Positions 1 through 8,466 of a DNA stretch of 20,853 nucleotides are shown here, piece after piece; the stretch's first letter is position 1, and each line of letters begins with the position of its first letter. A program made the position numbers and the translations under genes. The DNA is taken from NCBI GenBank assembly GCA_044348925.1, contig JBIKRY010000041.1:1-20853 (forward strand). Direction: 5' to 3'. Source of the DNA: JAAFKA01 sp044348925 (GTDB lineage: Bacteria > Bacteroidota > Bacteroidia > Cytophagales > Thermoflexibacteraceae). The notes below the pieces were generated by a model. That model did not search any database and had not been told where the DNA came from. It saw nothing but the letters and a program-made list of their open reading frames with translations.

Positions 1-58
1 CTGTTTTGTCTGTAAAGGCTTTTTTAAAGATGATTTCATTGTCTAAGTTGGCAAGCAT
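1..58 (-). CDS. Probable Rpn-family PD-(D/E)XK nuclease/putative transposase, N-terminal fragment
   Basis: An open frame starts at the ATG at 58-56 and runs off the left edge of the window, so only about 19 codons are visible. They read MLANLDNEIIFKKAFTDKT. From memory this resembles the N-terminus of Bacteroidetes proteins annotated as Rpn family recombination-promoting nuclease / PD-(D/E)XK nuclease family transposase, which begin with a similar LDNEVIFKKAFTDK stretch; the catalytic residues would lie outside the window. A well-formed Bacteroidetes promoter sits just upstream (84-113), which supports a real gene start. The family call rests on very few residues and is tentative. Confidence 0.5.
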   Translation of the reverse strand, partial: MLANLDNEIIFKKAFTDKT

Positions 59-83
59 AGTGATTCTGTTAAATTATTTCCTA

Positions 84-113
84 CAAATATAAAATAAAAA
101 AGGTAAAAAACAA
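84..113 (-). promoter_or_regulatory. Bacteroidetes-type promoter for the leftward gene at the left edge
   Basis: On the minus strand a -33 TTG (113-111) is followed after 19 nt by a -7 TATATTTG (91-84), matching the Bacteroidetes TTG / TAnnTTTG consensus exactly. The expected start of transcription, around 76-78, leaves a leader of roughly 20 nt before the ATG at 58. The -33 element lies only a few bases from the stop codon of the upstream sensor gene (116-118), so the two genes probably have separate transcription. Confidence 0.65.
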
Positions 114-115
114 TA

Positions 116-3100
116 TTAGACTTCTACTTTTATTCCTAACAAAAGAACATCATCATTTTGTCTGTAATTTTGTTTCCAATCTATAAAACTTTGTTCTATT
201 TTTGTTTTTTGCTCTGCCATTGGCAATAAATATACTTCTTCTAAAGTTGCACGTAATCTTTTGCTGGAATACCTTTTGTTTGCATCACCTCCAAATTGGT
301 CTTGAAATCCATCTGAAAAAATATAAAATGTAATTGTTTTATCAAAACTAATGGTATGTCGCACAAATTCATTAGCTATTTTGCGAGAATGTCCACCAAT
401 TCCACCAAAATTTCCTTTGATGGTTTCAAAGGTATTATTATGTACAAAATATAATGGATTTCCTGCTCCCGAAAATTCTATTTCTTGATTTGTTTTGTCT
501 ATAATACATAAAGCAATATCAAAACCGTCATGATTTTCATTTTGCTCTTGTTTTAATGCTTTTTGTAAACTTTGGTGCAAAGCTACCAAAATCTGGTCGG
601 TATGTGCTATGCCACGCATATTACAAACTTCTTCGAGCAAACTATTGGCTATCAAGGACATAAAAGCCCCAGGTACGCCATGCCCTGTACAATCTACTGC
701 GGCTACAATCTGCCGAGAAAGACTTTTTTTAAACGACAAACTTGTTTCACTACACCAATAAAAATCTCCACTAACCACATCACGAGGTTTAAAAATGATA
801 AAAGAATCGGGAAACAAATCTTTCATTCTTTCGGTACTTGGCAACATTGCATCTTGAATTCTTTTGGCATAATTAATACTTGCCATTACATTATCATTTT
901 TTTGTTGCAATAGTTTTGATTTTATATCTAATTCATCTTTTTGCAAGATAATTTCTTGTTTTTGCAATTCTATTTCTTGAGTACGCATCCAAACAATTCT
1001 TTCTAATTTATTTTTTTCTAATAATAATCTACGGGCATATATTCGTATGGCTATCCAAATAATGGCAGCCAAAGCAATGGCATAAATAATAAAAGCCCAC
1101 CACTGCAAATATAATGGCGTGGCAATCGTAAACGAAAACTGCAAAACATCACTCCACAAATAAGCACCTTGTTGTAAAGCTACAATTTCTAAAGTATAAT
1201 TGCCACTACGTAACTGCGGAAAAATAATATCAGATTTGCTACTTGCTACAGTCCATTCCTCTTTTCCTGTTTGCACCAATCTATATTTATAAAAAATTTT
1301 GTTTGCAGGATATGATAACGATGCAAAAGTAGCTTCCAAATAAGAATTATTTTTGAAAACATATTTTTGTTGCTTACTCAAATGTAATAATTGTCCATTG
1401 ATATTTAGCGAAATAAACAAAGGTTTTGGGGTTTTTGCGAGGTCATTATACGTGCCTTGTGAATAACTCATTCCGTTGGCAGTGCCTACCCAAATTTTAT
1501 TATTTTGGTCGAGCAACACGCAACGGTGTGAAATAGTTTTGGAAGGCAAACCATTAAATTCATCAAATCGTAACAAATCACCTTTGCTATATTTGAGCAA
1601 GCCAAAATTGGTGCCGAGCCACAAACTACTGTCTTTGGAGGCTGCTACTGCCCTAATTTCAATGTCTGCCTCCAAATTTATGCGTTGCGTGCTGTCTTTT
1701 CCATATTTCAAAAGACCATAAGTGCTTGCCAACCAAATCGTATTTTGGTAATCTATACAAAGGTCTTCGACACGCATTTCTTTGTTTTTGGCAACTGCTA
1801 AAGAGCTACTAATATTGGTAAATACATCTTTATTTTTGTCGTAACGAAACAAATATGCTTTGACATCATTTCCACCACAATAAATTGTACCATTAGGGCT
1901 TTTTCGAATAATAAAAACTGTAGTAGTAATTCCTTTACTTTCGTCATATTTTACAACTTCCAAATTAGGCTTAATTTTTAAGAGTAATTTATAATCTGGT
2001 TGGCAAGCCCAAATATTATCGTCTTCGTCATACAACAAAAAAGTAATTTTATTAGCAAATTTTTTGAGGTTAATTGTATCTACTTTGTTTGCATAAACTC
2101 TATATAGCATTGCATCTGAAGTTCCTACCCAAATACCATATTTGTTTTGTGTTACACAAAGCACGTCTTTAGTGCCATATTGTATAGATTTTACGACTTC
2201 TGTACCAATAAAAGAGGAATCCGATATTTTGATTACAGATGCTCCTTCGGTTGCATAAATATTGTTGTCCACGCCTTCCTGCATCGTAATCATATAATTT
2301 CTTTCGGCTGCAAAAATAGGTTTTGCAAAAAAAGAATAATGTAATAAGGCTACCCCATCATCAGCACTTAACCAAACATCATTATTGGCATCTATACATA
2401 TATCATTGATTACTTTGTAATGTAAATTTTCTACTTTTTTGGCTACAATTTTCCCATTTTCTTTTTTGGCTACATATAAACCCTGATTCCAAGTTCCAAT
2501 AAAAAAATTGCCTTTTGTGTCTTTATTAAGAAACGAAACATTAGGCAAATTCAATATTTTTTCTTCTCGTATTACTTTCCCTTCCAAATCCATCACAATT
2601 TCTGTTACGCCATTTTCTGTTCCCAACCATACAGTTTGTTTTTCTGTAGTTAAAAAAGCACTAATTACATTTACTTTTTGTACGACATTAATAGATTCAA
2701 AATTGTCTTTAATTTCATTGTAACGGAACAAAAATCCACGTTGCGAACTTGCATAAATATTGCCTATTGCATCTTCAACAATCGTAAAAGCCCTTGCCCA
2801 ACTTGTAGTTCTACAATTTTGGTCAAAAGCATAATGTTTCAAGCCTTTATCTGTCAAGCAACTAATACTTTGGTCTTCGCCAATCCATAAACGGCTTTTG
2901 CTGTCTTCAAATAAACTTTTAGGTGGGGTAATGGTTTTATCTGTAATTTCTATCTGTGTTTCCAAGATATTACTAAACAAAACGGTATCTATTTGATTAT
3001 CTATTTTAGAAATTCCTTTGTCATTGGCAACTAAAATATCGCCATTTTTTCGTTTCAATATGGCTTTTACATAGTTGCTTGGCAAGTGTTGGTTAAAATG

Positions 3101-3310
3101 TAATACTGCTTTTCCGTCTAAACGCAAAACTCCAGCATCTGTTCCTACCCAAACAAAACCTTGCCTATCTTTGGTAATAGCTTTTGTTAGATTGGTGGGC
3201 AATCCCTGTTCCACTTGATAGGTTTCTACACGAAAATCCTGCCCAAAAGATAGAGTTTTTTGCAATAAAAATAATAATACTAAAAAAATAAGTTGGTAAT
3301 AATATTTCAT
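116..3310 (-). CDS. Two-component-type beta-propeller sensor with SpoIIE/PP2C phosphatase output
   Basis: 1064 aa. Residues 1-24 form a signal peptide (hydrophobic LIFLVLLFLL, likely cleavage after SFGQ). Residues about 40-625 contain repeated propeller blades with WVGT, LWIG, VWLGT, IWVGT and LWLGT signatures, as in the Reg_prop family. A Y_Y_Y-like domain (about 655-730) precedes one membrane segment (about 738-757), then a coiled coil (about 760-808). The C-terminal PP2C/SpoIIE domain (about 835-1064) keeps the metal-binding signatures: SGDFYW (848-852), DCTGHGVPGAFMS (873-885), SDGFQDQFGG (999-1008) and QNDDVLLLGI (1051-1060). Family knowledge predicts a periplasmic propeller sensing a ligand and a cytoplasmic serine/threonine phosphatase as output, probably acting on an anti-sigma-factor antagonist or similar partner. 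No such partner is encoded nearby. I see no clear consensus promoter upstream. The architecture is confident; the ligand and target are unknown. Confidence 0.9.
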   Translation of the reverse strand: MKYYYQLIFLVLLFLLQKTLSFGQDFRVETYQVEQGLPTNLTKAITKDRQGFVWVGTDAGVLRLDGKAVLHFNQHLPSNYVKAILKRKNGDILVANDKGISKIDNQIDTVLFSNILETQIEITDKTITPPKSLFEDSKSRLWIGEDQSISCLTDKGLKHYAFDQNCRTTSWARAFTIVEDAIGNIYASSQRGFLFRYNEIKDNFESINVVQKVNVISAFLTTEKQTVWLGTENGVTEIVMDLEGKVIREEKILNLPNVSFLNKDTKGNFFIGTWNQGLYVAKKENGKIVAKKVENLHYKVINDICIDANNDVWLSADDGVALLHYSFFAKPIFAAERNYMITMQEGVDNNIYATEGASVIKISDSSFIGTEVVKSIQYGTKDVLCVTQNKYGIWVGTSDAMLYRVYANKVDTINLKKFANKITFLLYDEDDNIWACQPDYKLLLKIKPNLEVVKYDESKGITTTVFIIRKSPNGTIYCGGNDVKAYLFRYDKNKDVFTNISSSLAVAKNKEMRVEDLCIDYQNTIWLASTYGLLKYGKDSTQRINLEADIEIRAVAASKDSSLWLGTNFGLLKYSKGDLLRFDEFNGLPSKTISHRCVLLDQNNKIWVGTANGMSYSQGTYNDLAKTPKPLFISLNINGQLLHLSKQQKYVFKNNSYLEATFASLSYPANKIFYKYRLVQTGKEEWTVASSKSDIIFPQLRSGNYTLEIVALQQGAYLWSDVLQFSFTIATPLYLQWWAFIIYAIALAAIIWIAIRIYARRLLLEKNKLERIVWMRTQEIELQKQEIILQKDELDIKSKLLQQKNDNVMASINYAKRIQDAMLPSTERMKDLFPDSFIIFKPRDVVSGDFYWCSETSLSFKKSLSRQIVAAVDCTGHGVPGAFMSLIANSLLEEVCNMRGIAHTDQILVALHQSLQKALKQEQNENHDGFDIALCIIDKTNQEIEFSGAGNPLYFVHNNTFETIKGNFGGIGGHSRKIANEFVRHTISFDKTITFYIFSDGFQDQFGGDANKRYSSKRLRATLEEVYLLPMAEQKTKIEQSFIDWKQNYRQNDDVLLLGIKVEV

Positions 3311-3624
3311 ACGCTATATTTTGTTTCCTATGCAACTTAGTTTAAGTATTTTTAAAAAGCAACTTACTTGCAAAATTGTTTTTGGTATTTTGGAGCTAAT
3401 TAGGCAATAAATTGCAACAAATTGTAACAAAGTAGTTGGAAAACCTGCTGGAAAAATGCCTAATAGGAACTAAGTAAAATAAAAAGTAGTTTTGAAAACA
3501 ATAGTTGCTATAATTTGTTATTTTGCAAGTTTTCACGCACAAAGAAATTATTGAAAACAATCAAGCACTTTACAAAAACCTACATTATATACATATTTCT
3601 AAAAATATACCCAGCAATAACTAT
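3311..3624. other. Divergent intergenic region between the sensor gene and the TPR lipoprotein gene
   Basis: This AT-rich gap separates two divergent genes. It contains the short direct repeat GCAACTTA at about 3333 and 3360. A rightward -7-like TAGTTTTG is at 3487-3494, but there is no TTG at the expected spacing. A second, weaker TTATTTTG is at 3518-3525, with a TTG 23 nt upstream (3492-3494). Either could serve the lipoprotein gene. No convincing leftward promoter, RNA gene or terminator is visible. Confidence 0.4.
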
Positions 3625-4638
3625 ATGAAAAATAATTTAATAATACTTTTATTTGCAAGTTTTGTTTTTTTTGCTTGTCGTTCTACGCATGACGAGGCAG
3701 TTCGTTTTTTTTTACGTGGTAAAACAAGTTTAGAAACCTACGATTATAAAGAGGCAGTTCGTTTTTTTGATGAAGCAATAAAAAAAGATAGCCTTTTTGC
3801 AAACGCCTATATCAACAGAGGCGTAACCTACGAAAAAATGAAAAATTACCAAAATGCTTTAGCAGACTATAGCAAAGCTATTTCATTAGACGACAGCCTA
3901 CCTGATGCCTACTACAATAGGTCAAATGTATTGTTTGAATTGGAAAAATATGAGGAGGCATTAGCAGACCTTCATCGTTGTTTGGCAAGTTATCAAGATA
4001 GTGCAAAAGTATATGTAAGTCGCGGAACAATATATACTAAAATTAGACGAAATACAGAAGCTATTGCCGATTTTCGGAAGGCAAGTAGCCTTAATCCCAA
4101 AAATGTAGATGCGTGGATAAATTTGGGCGTGGCGGCATACCAAGAAAATAATTTTGCAGAAGCAAAGCAATATTTTAACAAAGCCATTGCTATAGATGCA
4201 AAACAAGATTTTGCCTTAAATAATATGGGTTTAGTGTTGGCAGAAGAAGGAAATTGGAATGAGGCACTAAATTATATAGAAAAAGCTATTGTAGAAAATC
4301 CTTATCAAGCCTATTATTTGAGCAACAAAGGCTATGTGCTAACACAATTGAATAGATTGCCAGAAGCAGAAGATTTTTTGCAAAAATCTCTACTCTATGA
4401 TGCAAAAAATGGTTTTGCATACCGAAATTTAGGAATTTTGGAAAATAAAAAAGGAAATATTGCACTTGCTATTACCAATTTTGAAAAAGCAGTAACTTTA
4501 GATTCCACTGTAAGCAATGTTTATAGTTATTTGGCAGAAAATTATCAACAGAACAAACAAATGGAAAAAGCCTGCCAAATGTGGAAAATAGCCAAACAAA
4601 AAGGCGAAAGATTACAAACAAATATAAATTGTAAATAA
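3625..4638 (+). CDS. Tetratricopeptide-repeat lipoprotein
   Basis: 337 aa from the ATG at 3625. A longer frame opens at a TTG at 3523, but the ATG at 3625 is preferred because it begins a classic lipoprotein signal: MKNN, a hydrophobic stretch, then the lipobox FFAC with Cys at residue 18. The mature protein should be lipid-anchored to an outer or inner membrane. The rest is about nine TPR units of 34 residues in tandem, with typical A-Y-x-N-x-G and A-x-x-x-F/Y-x-K-A-I positions (for example NAYINRGVTYEKMKNYQNAL and VDAWINLGVAAYQENNFAEA). TPR proteins scaffold protein-protein contacts; the partner is unknown. The gene begins with an internal 18-bp direct repeat (3694-3711 and 3751-3768) that encodes EAVRFF twice. 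It stands alone on the plus strand, and the next gene follows after about 230 bp. Confidence 0.85.
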   Translation: MKNNLIILLFASFVFFACRSTHDEAVRFFLRGKTSLETYDYKEAVRFFDEAIKKDSLFANAYINRGVTYEKMKNYQNALADYSKAISLDDSLPDAYYNRSNVLFELEKYEEALADLHRCLASYQDSAKVYVSRGTIYTKIRRNTEAIADFRKASSLNPKNVDAWINLGVAAYQENNFAEAKQYFNKAIAIDAKQDFALNNMGLVLAEEGNWNEALNYIEKAIVENPYQAYYLSNKGYVLTQLNRLPEAEDFLQKSLLYDAKNGFAYRNLGILENKKGNIALAITNFEKAVTLDSTVSNVYSYLAENYQQNKQMEKACQMWKIAKQKGERLQTNINCK

Positions 4639-4870
4639 TGAACATACGATTTAACTATTATTTAATTGGATAAAAATTGTAAATTAACTAATAATTAGAT
4701 ATAATGCTTGGTTTACAATAGATGAAAATTGTTAAAAAAAGTTTTATTTTTTCGTTAAAATGCAACATTTATACGACAAGCTACGTCTTATACACAGCAA
4801 CAAATAATATTTGTATGCTACACAGGCTAACAAACTACTATTTTTTATTTGCGACCAACAACTTAACATT
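4639..4870. other. Intergenic region between the TPR lipoprotein gene and the small orphan ORF
   Basis: The gap has no clear terminator. A weak inverted repeat, ATTGTAAA (4676-4683) with TTTACAAT (4712-4719), has a 28-nt loop. An 11-nt direct repeat AAATTGTAAAT overlaps the end of the lipoprotein gene (4627-4637) and recurs at 4674-4684. A -7-like AATATTTG (4806-4813, one mismatch to TAnnTTTG) could start transcription of the downstream ORF, although no TTG lies at the right distance. Confidence 0.35.
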
Positions 4871-5140
4871 ATGTACATGAATTCATTAGATTTTGCATCA
4901 CCAATTTTTTACGGTTTGCCAAAAGAAACAAAATGCGATATTAGCAAAGCTGATGTACTTTTTATCCTTAATTTAGAACAGTCTTATTATCGAAAAGCAT
5001 GTTCTAATACCATAAACAACACCGCATTTATGGGAGTAGTAGAATATATTATCCATGAATCAAGGTTAGCAGGCGAAGATTTTTCTTACCATGTAGTCGA
5101 AGAAATCTTAGCTGCAAAAGAACATATTACACAAGAATAA
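4871..5140 (+). CDS. Small orphan protein of unknown function
   Basis: 89 aa if translation begins at the ATG at 4871, or 87 aa from the ATG at 4877. The frame is open back to a TTG at 4811, but that codon lies inside the best -7-like sequence (AATATTTG, 4806-4813), so the internal ATG is more likely. The product has no signal peptide or membrane segment and is predicted to be a mostly helical cytoplasmic protein. It has a central QSYYRKAC stretch and a C-terminal helix rich in Glu, Ala and Ile. I do not recognise the family. A strong hairpin terminator follows 80 bp after the stop, which fits a monocistronic gene. Coding status is supported by the open frame, ordinary amino-acid composition and terminator, but not by homology. 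Confidence 0.55.
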   Translation: MYMNSLDFASPIFYGLPKETKCDISKADVLFILNLEQSYYRKACSNTINNTAFMGVVEYIIHESRLAGEDFSYHVVEEILAAKEHITQE

Positions 5141-5220
5141 ATCTTTCATCGAGCATAATTGCTGAGAAATACAACAACTATGCTAATTTTTTGAATAATT
5201 TTTGCTTGTGTACCTAAAAT

Positions 5221-5255
5221 TAAACCTAACAACTCTTCCATAATTGTTAGGTTTA
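5221..5255. terminator. Hairpin terminator between convergent genes
   Basis: A perfect 12-bp inverted repeat, TAAACCTAACAA (5221-5232) with TTGTTAGGTTTA (5244-5255), encloses an 11-nt loop. It lies between a rightward gene ending at 5140 and a leftward gene ending at 5351, so it probably terminates transcription from both directions. No long T-tract follows on either strand. Confidence 0.7.
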
Positions 5256-5350
5256 TGCTATTTTCTAGTGTTAAAATTCCAAAACTACTTTTCGTTTATG
5301 TAGCCAATCTAATTGGTATTGGATACGTTTTTGGCACTATTACTACCCCA

Positions 5351-6211
5351 CTATTTTCCCTCGCTAAGTTGTTTCCAATAGGTTTCGGTTTGCATCAATA
5401 CTGCGGGGTCTTTGCTTGTTTGTTTGATTTCTTCGAGTAATTTTAGGGCATCTTCTTTTTTGCCTGTTTCTCCTAAACTTACCGCCAACAAAAATTTTGC
5501 TTCTACATTGTCTTTTTGTATCTCCAATAATTGTTTGAATCTTTCAATGGCTTTGTCATATTGCCCTGATTGAATAGAGAGTTTTCCTAAACTCATAATA
5601 GCAAATGTATTTTCTGGCTCTTTTTTAAGGACTTCGCGAATCATCAAAATTCCTTGCATAGGCGTAGCCGAAACAATATAAGTTAAACCTAATTTTACTT
5701 TTGCCTCCGAAAAATCTGGCTCTTTATCTACTATTTTTTGGAAATAGTTGCGGGCTTTTTCTGCAAATTCTTTACTCTTTTGTTCATTCATACTAAATTG
5801 CAAGGCACTATAATATGTATCTCCAGCCCGCAAAAAATTAGAGGTTGTGGCATAACTATCAGCAAAAGTAGCTGCTATAGTAGCTGCCGAATCGTATTTA
5901 TTGGCACTTTGCAACAAAATTATCATTGAATCTATCCAAATAGCTTTAGTTTTTTCATCTTTTGCAGTTTGAAAAGATTTAGAAAAATTACTTAATTTGT
6001 TTAGCTGTTCTTCATTAATACTTGTATTGTGCATACTTGTAACTGCACTATCATTGCTGGCTTGTGCGACACTATTGGTGTTCTCTTGTTTAGTGTCTGT
6101 TTTTGTAGATAATTCTTTATCTATGTTTTTGACTACTGTTTTTGGCAAAAAAGAAAGGGCAGTGATAAGCAAAAAAGCCAATGCCAATAAGATGTATTGT
6201 GTTTTATTCAT
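5351..6211 (-). CDS. Membrane-anchored TPR protein
   Basis: 286 aa, starting at the ATG at 6211. Residues 5-23 (QYILLALAFLLITALSFLP) form an uncleaved signal anchor. A Thr/Ser/Asn/Gln-rich linker follows to about residue 65. From about residue 70 to the end the protein is built of TPR-like helix pairs. The clearest are EPDFSEAKVKLGLTYIVSA, EPENTFAIMSLGKLSIQSG and QKDNVEAKFLLAVSLGETG, each followed by a helix such as YDKAIERFKQLLEI. A periplasmic scaffold role is the natural inference; the partner is unknown. It is separated from the upstream 665-aa gene by a hairpin terminator (6324-6356), so it probably has its own promoter, although I see no consensus one. The coding call is firm and the function is unassigned. 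Confidence 0.8.
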   Translation of the reverse strand: MNKTQYILLALAFLLITALSFLPKTVVKNIDKELSTKTDTKQENTNSVAQASNDSAVTSMHNTSINEEQLNKLSNFSKSFQTAKDEKTKAIWIDSMIILLQSANKYDSAATIAATFADSYATTSNFLRAGDTYYSALQFSMNEQKSKEFAEKARNYFQKIVDKEPDFSEAKVKLGLTYIVSATPMQGILMIREVLKKEPENTFAIMSLGKLSIQSGQYDKAIERFKQLLEIQKDNVEAKFLLAVSLGETGKKEDALKLLEEIKQTSKDPAVLMQTETYWKQLSEGK

Positions 6212-6323
6212 TTTTTGTAACTATTTAGAAATATCTTGCAATTTAGTATTAATTGTTATTGCGAAATAGTTTTATGAATAAAACAAGTAAAATTTCTTTG
6301 AACTGTATTATTGGTAACAAATA

Positions 6324-6356
6324 AGACCTTCCAAGTTTTTGAAACTTGAAAGGTCT
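6324..6356. terminator. Hairpin terminator of the widespread Bacteroidetes AGACCTT...AAGGTCT type
   Basis: AGACCTTCCAAGTTT (6324-6338) pairs with AAACTTGAAAGGTCT (6342-6356), with a single C/A mismatch and a 3-nt loop. It lies 37 bp past the stop of the leftward 665-aa gene and before the TPR gene. From memory, close relatives of this palindrome are scattered through many Bacteroidetes genomes, so it may be both a terminator and a dispersed repeat. Confidence 0.75.
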
Positions 6357-6392
6357 ATAATCTAAAACTATTGTTTAGTTTATCAAACTTAT

Positions 6393-8390
6393 TTACAGAG
6401 GCAATAAAACTTTATTAAATTCCAAAATCATTACCTTAAGTGCTGTTTTTACGGCATTTTGCACCGTAAATTCATATTGGACAAAACTACGTGCAATATC
6501 ATCTTTAGGGACATTATGTGTTGGGTCTGCACAACTTGTCATTCTGCCTTGTGGCTTAAACTTCAGATAATCATCTCCTTGTATCATCGAAGTTTCTAAA
6601 AAATCATTCGCAAAAACTCGCCAAGTGCTACCATCATTAGACGAGAAAAATGCTTTTACACGAATTTCTTTACTTTTTTCCGATAAATCTTGTACTTTGA
6701 CCATACCAGAATATACCAAATGTGCTTCTTCATTTTTTACGCCTTTAATTTCTACCACATATTTTGTTTTATCTGTAGCATCTAAAGTGGCTGTAAATAA
6801 GTATCTCACATCATTTCTATCTACTACGCCTGTAAACCATTCTATATTTTCATTTAACATAGTTAGGTAACGGTTTTGTACTTCGGGCAATAACCAACCT
6901 TGTGTATTAGAGGCAGTTTTTAGTTTTTCCAATATTTCGGGAGTTTTTGCACTACCAATTACATCATTTAAAACCTTATTTTTCAACATTCCCAATAATT
7001 TTTCTCTGCCTGCACTATCCAAATCAGAAGATTTAATGTAGTAAAAATATCTTTTACCCTCGTCTAAAGTTTTAAATATTTTCTCTTCCATTAAATTTTT
7101 TTCGTAATAAAAATTCAAATTAGCTGCGGTTACGCCCAAGACTACCATTTGTTTTTCCATAGCAGATTTTAGCTCTGGAATAGACAAAAGCCATTTATCA
7201 ACATCTGCTAATCTTTTTAGAGATACAAATTTCATAATATTGTCGGTGGCTGCAACTATCTGTACTGCTTTCTGTTTGAGTTCATTTTGGTATGCTTCTA
7301 CATTGCTGGCACTCAAAAACGCCGTATTACTCGGTGCAGATATTATTTGTTGTAATTTAAGGAGTTGGTCTATTTTTCCACCATAATTTTGGTTATATTC
7401 CTCTATAGAAAAAGCAAAATTACTCATATCTTGGTATTTTGCTGCAAAAGTTAATAAACCTGTAATGGTTTTGGTTTCATTATCCAAATTTTGGAGAAGT
7501 GTCAAAGCATCTTTGCAAAAATACTCGTCTATTTTAGTACCTGTTACATTTTCGGATAATTTGCGTAGCAGAGAAATTTGTTTTTTGCCTGTATAATAAA
7601 AAGCTATAGCAGCATTAGCTTTCACTTGTAATTCATTGTTTTGAATTTTTGCGAAGTTATTGCCAATAGTTTCTAAGTCAGTGGCTTGCACCATATTTTT
7701 ACCTCTTGCAGCAAGTAAAAACGAGATACTTGCAAACGTGCTTTTCCCCAAAGCATTTCTATGCTCAATGGCTATTAAGGCAGATTCATCTTTTTGCGTT
7801 GCTTTTGCCCATTGCCATTTTTCATACAAATAGTTTGCATCTTCGTTGCCCGATGCTTTAGCTTTTTCTATCCAAAGCATAGCTTCTTTAAAGCTAATTT
7901 CATAATGGTAATACATTCGTGCCAACGAAATCATATCTTCGACAGAGCCTACTTGTGCTTTTTCAAAAGTGCTAAAAAAATTACGCAAATCTAAATTATA
8001 GGCATCAGGATAATTAGTCAGTAGCTTGTCCCCATTAGTTTCTATAGTTTTCAAAAAATACTGTTTGGCTATTTCGGGGCTTTTTTCAACACCATAATTA
8101 CCAACCACAAATAATTTGAATAACATCAAGTTGGCTAATGGGTTTGCAGGTTCTTTTTCTATAGCCTCCTCGCACCATTTTTTGGCTTGCTTGTAATCTC
8201 GTACTTCATCATTTGCAAAAAAAGTACCACGACAACGGTCAGCAACTTGCAACATAGCAGGTATATCTCCGTCTTTTGCCTGTTTAATAACAGCCTTTAA
8301 ATCATCTAAAAATGGTTCTCCCCTTTTTTGTGCAATTAAATTAGAGAAAGAGAGAAAAATAAAAATAAAAATTACAGAAGTTAAACGCAT
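6393..8390 (-). CDS. Exported Sel1/TPR-like repeat protein of unknown function
   Basis: 665 aa from the ATG at 8390. The frame is open to 8441, but only the internal start gives a proper signal peptide: MRLTSVIFIFIFLSFSNLIA, then Q. Mature residues to about 200 contain Sel1/TPR-like helical repeats (AMLQVADRC, YKQAKKWCEEAIEKEPANPLA, PEIAKQYFLKTIE, DMISLARMYYHYEISFKEAMLWIEKA). The middle (about 210-520) is helical without a motif I know. The C-terminal 130 residues look beta-rich (TATLDATDKTKYVVEIKG, then VKAFFSSNDGSTWRVFAND) and may be a separate domain. It starts 76 bp after the end of the DUF4783 gene on the same strand, so the two could be co-transcribed. It is followed by the hairpin at 6324-6356. 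Periplasmic or surface location is inferred from the signal peptide. Confidence 0.8.
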   Translation of the reverse strand: MRLTSVIFIFIFLSFSNLIAQKRGEPFLDDLKAVIKQAKDGDIPAMLQVADRCRGTFFANDEVRDYKQAKKWCEEAIEKEPANPLANLMLFKLFVVGNYGVEKSPEIAKQYFLKTIETNGDKLLTNYPDAYNLDLRNFFSTFEKAQVGSVEDMISLARMYYHYEISFKEAMLWIEKAKASGNEDANYLYEKWQWAKATQKDESALIAIEHRNALGKSTFASISFLLAARGKNMVQATDLETIGNNFAKIQNNELQVKANAAIAFYYTGKKQISLLRKLSENVTGTKIDEYFCKDALTLLQNLDNETKTITGLLTFAAKYQDMSNFAFSIEEYNQNYGGKIDQLLKLQQIISAPSNTAFLSASNVEAYQNELKQKAVQIVAATDNIMKFVSLKRLADVDKWLLSIPELKSAMEKQMVVLGVTAANLNFYYEKNLMEEKIFKTLDEGKRYFYYIKSSDLDSAGREKLLGMLKNKVLNDVIGSAKTPEILEKLKTASNTQGWLLPEVQNRYLTMLNENIEWFTGVVDRNDVRYLFTATLDATDKTKYVVEIKGVKNEEAHLVYSGMVKVQDLSEKSKEIRVKAFFSSNDGSTWRVFANDFLETSMIQGDDYLKFKPQGRMTSCADPTHNVPKDDIARSFVQYEFTVQNAVKTALKVMILEFNKVLLPL

Positions 8391-8466
8391 AACATTATAT
8401 TTAAGAGTAAGTGAATATAATAATATTACAAAAAAATACAATTATGCAAAAAATTTACCATTTTTT

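Noticed and set aside
572..913. Open frame of 113 codons on the plus strand
   Set aside because: It lies wholly inside the antisense of the phosphatase domain of the sensor gene, has biased composition and resembles no protein.
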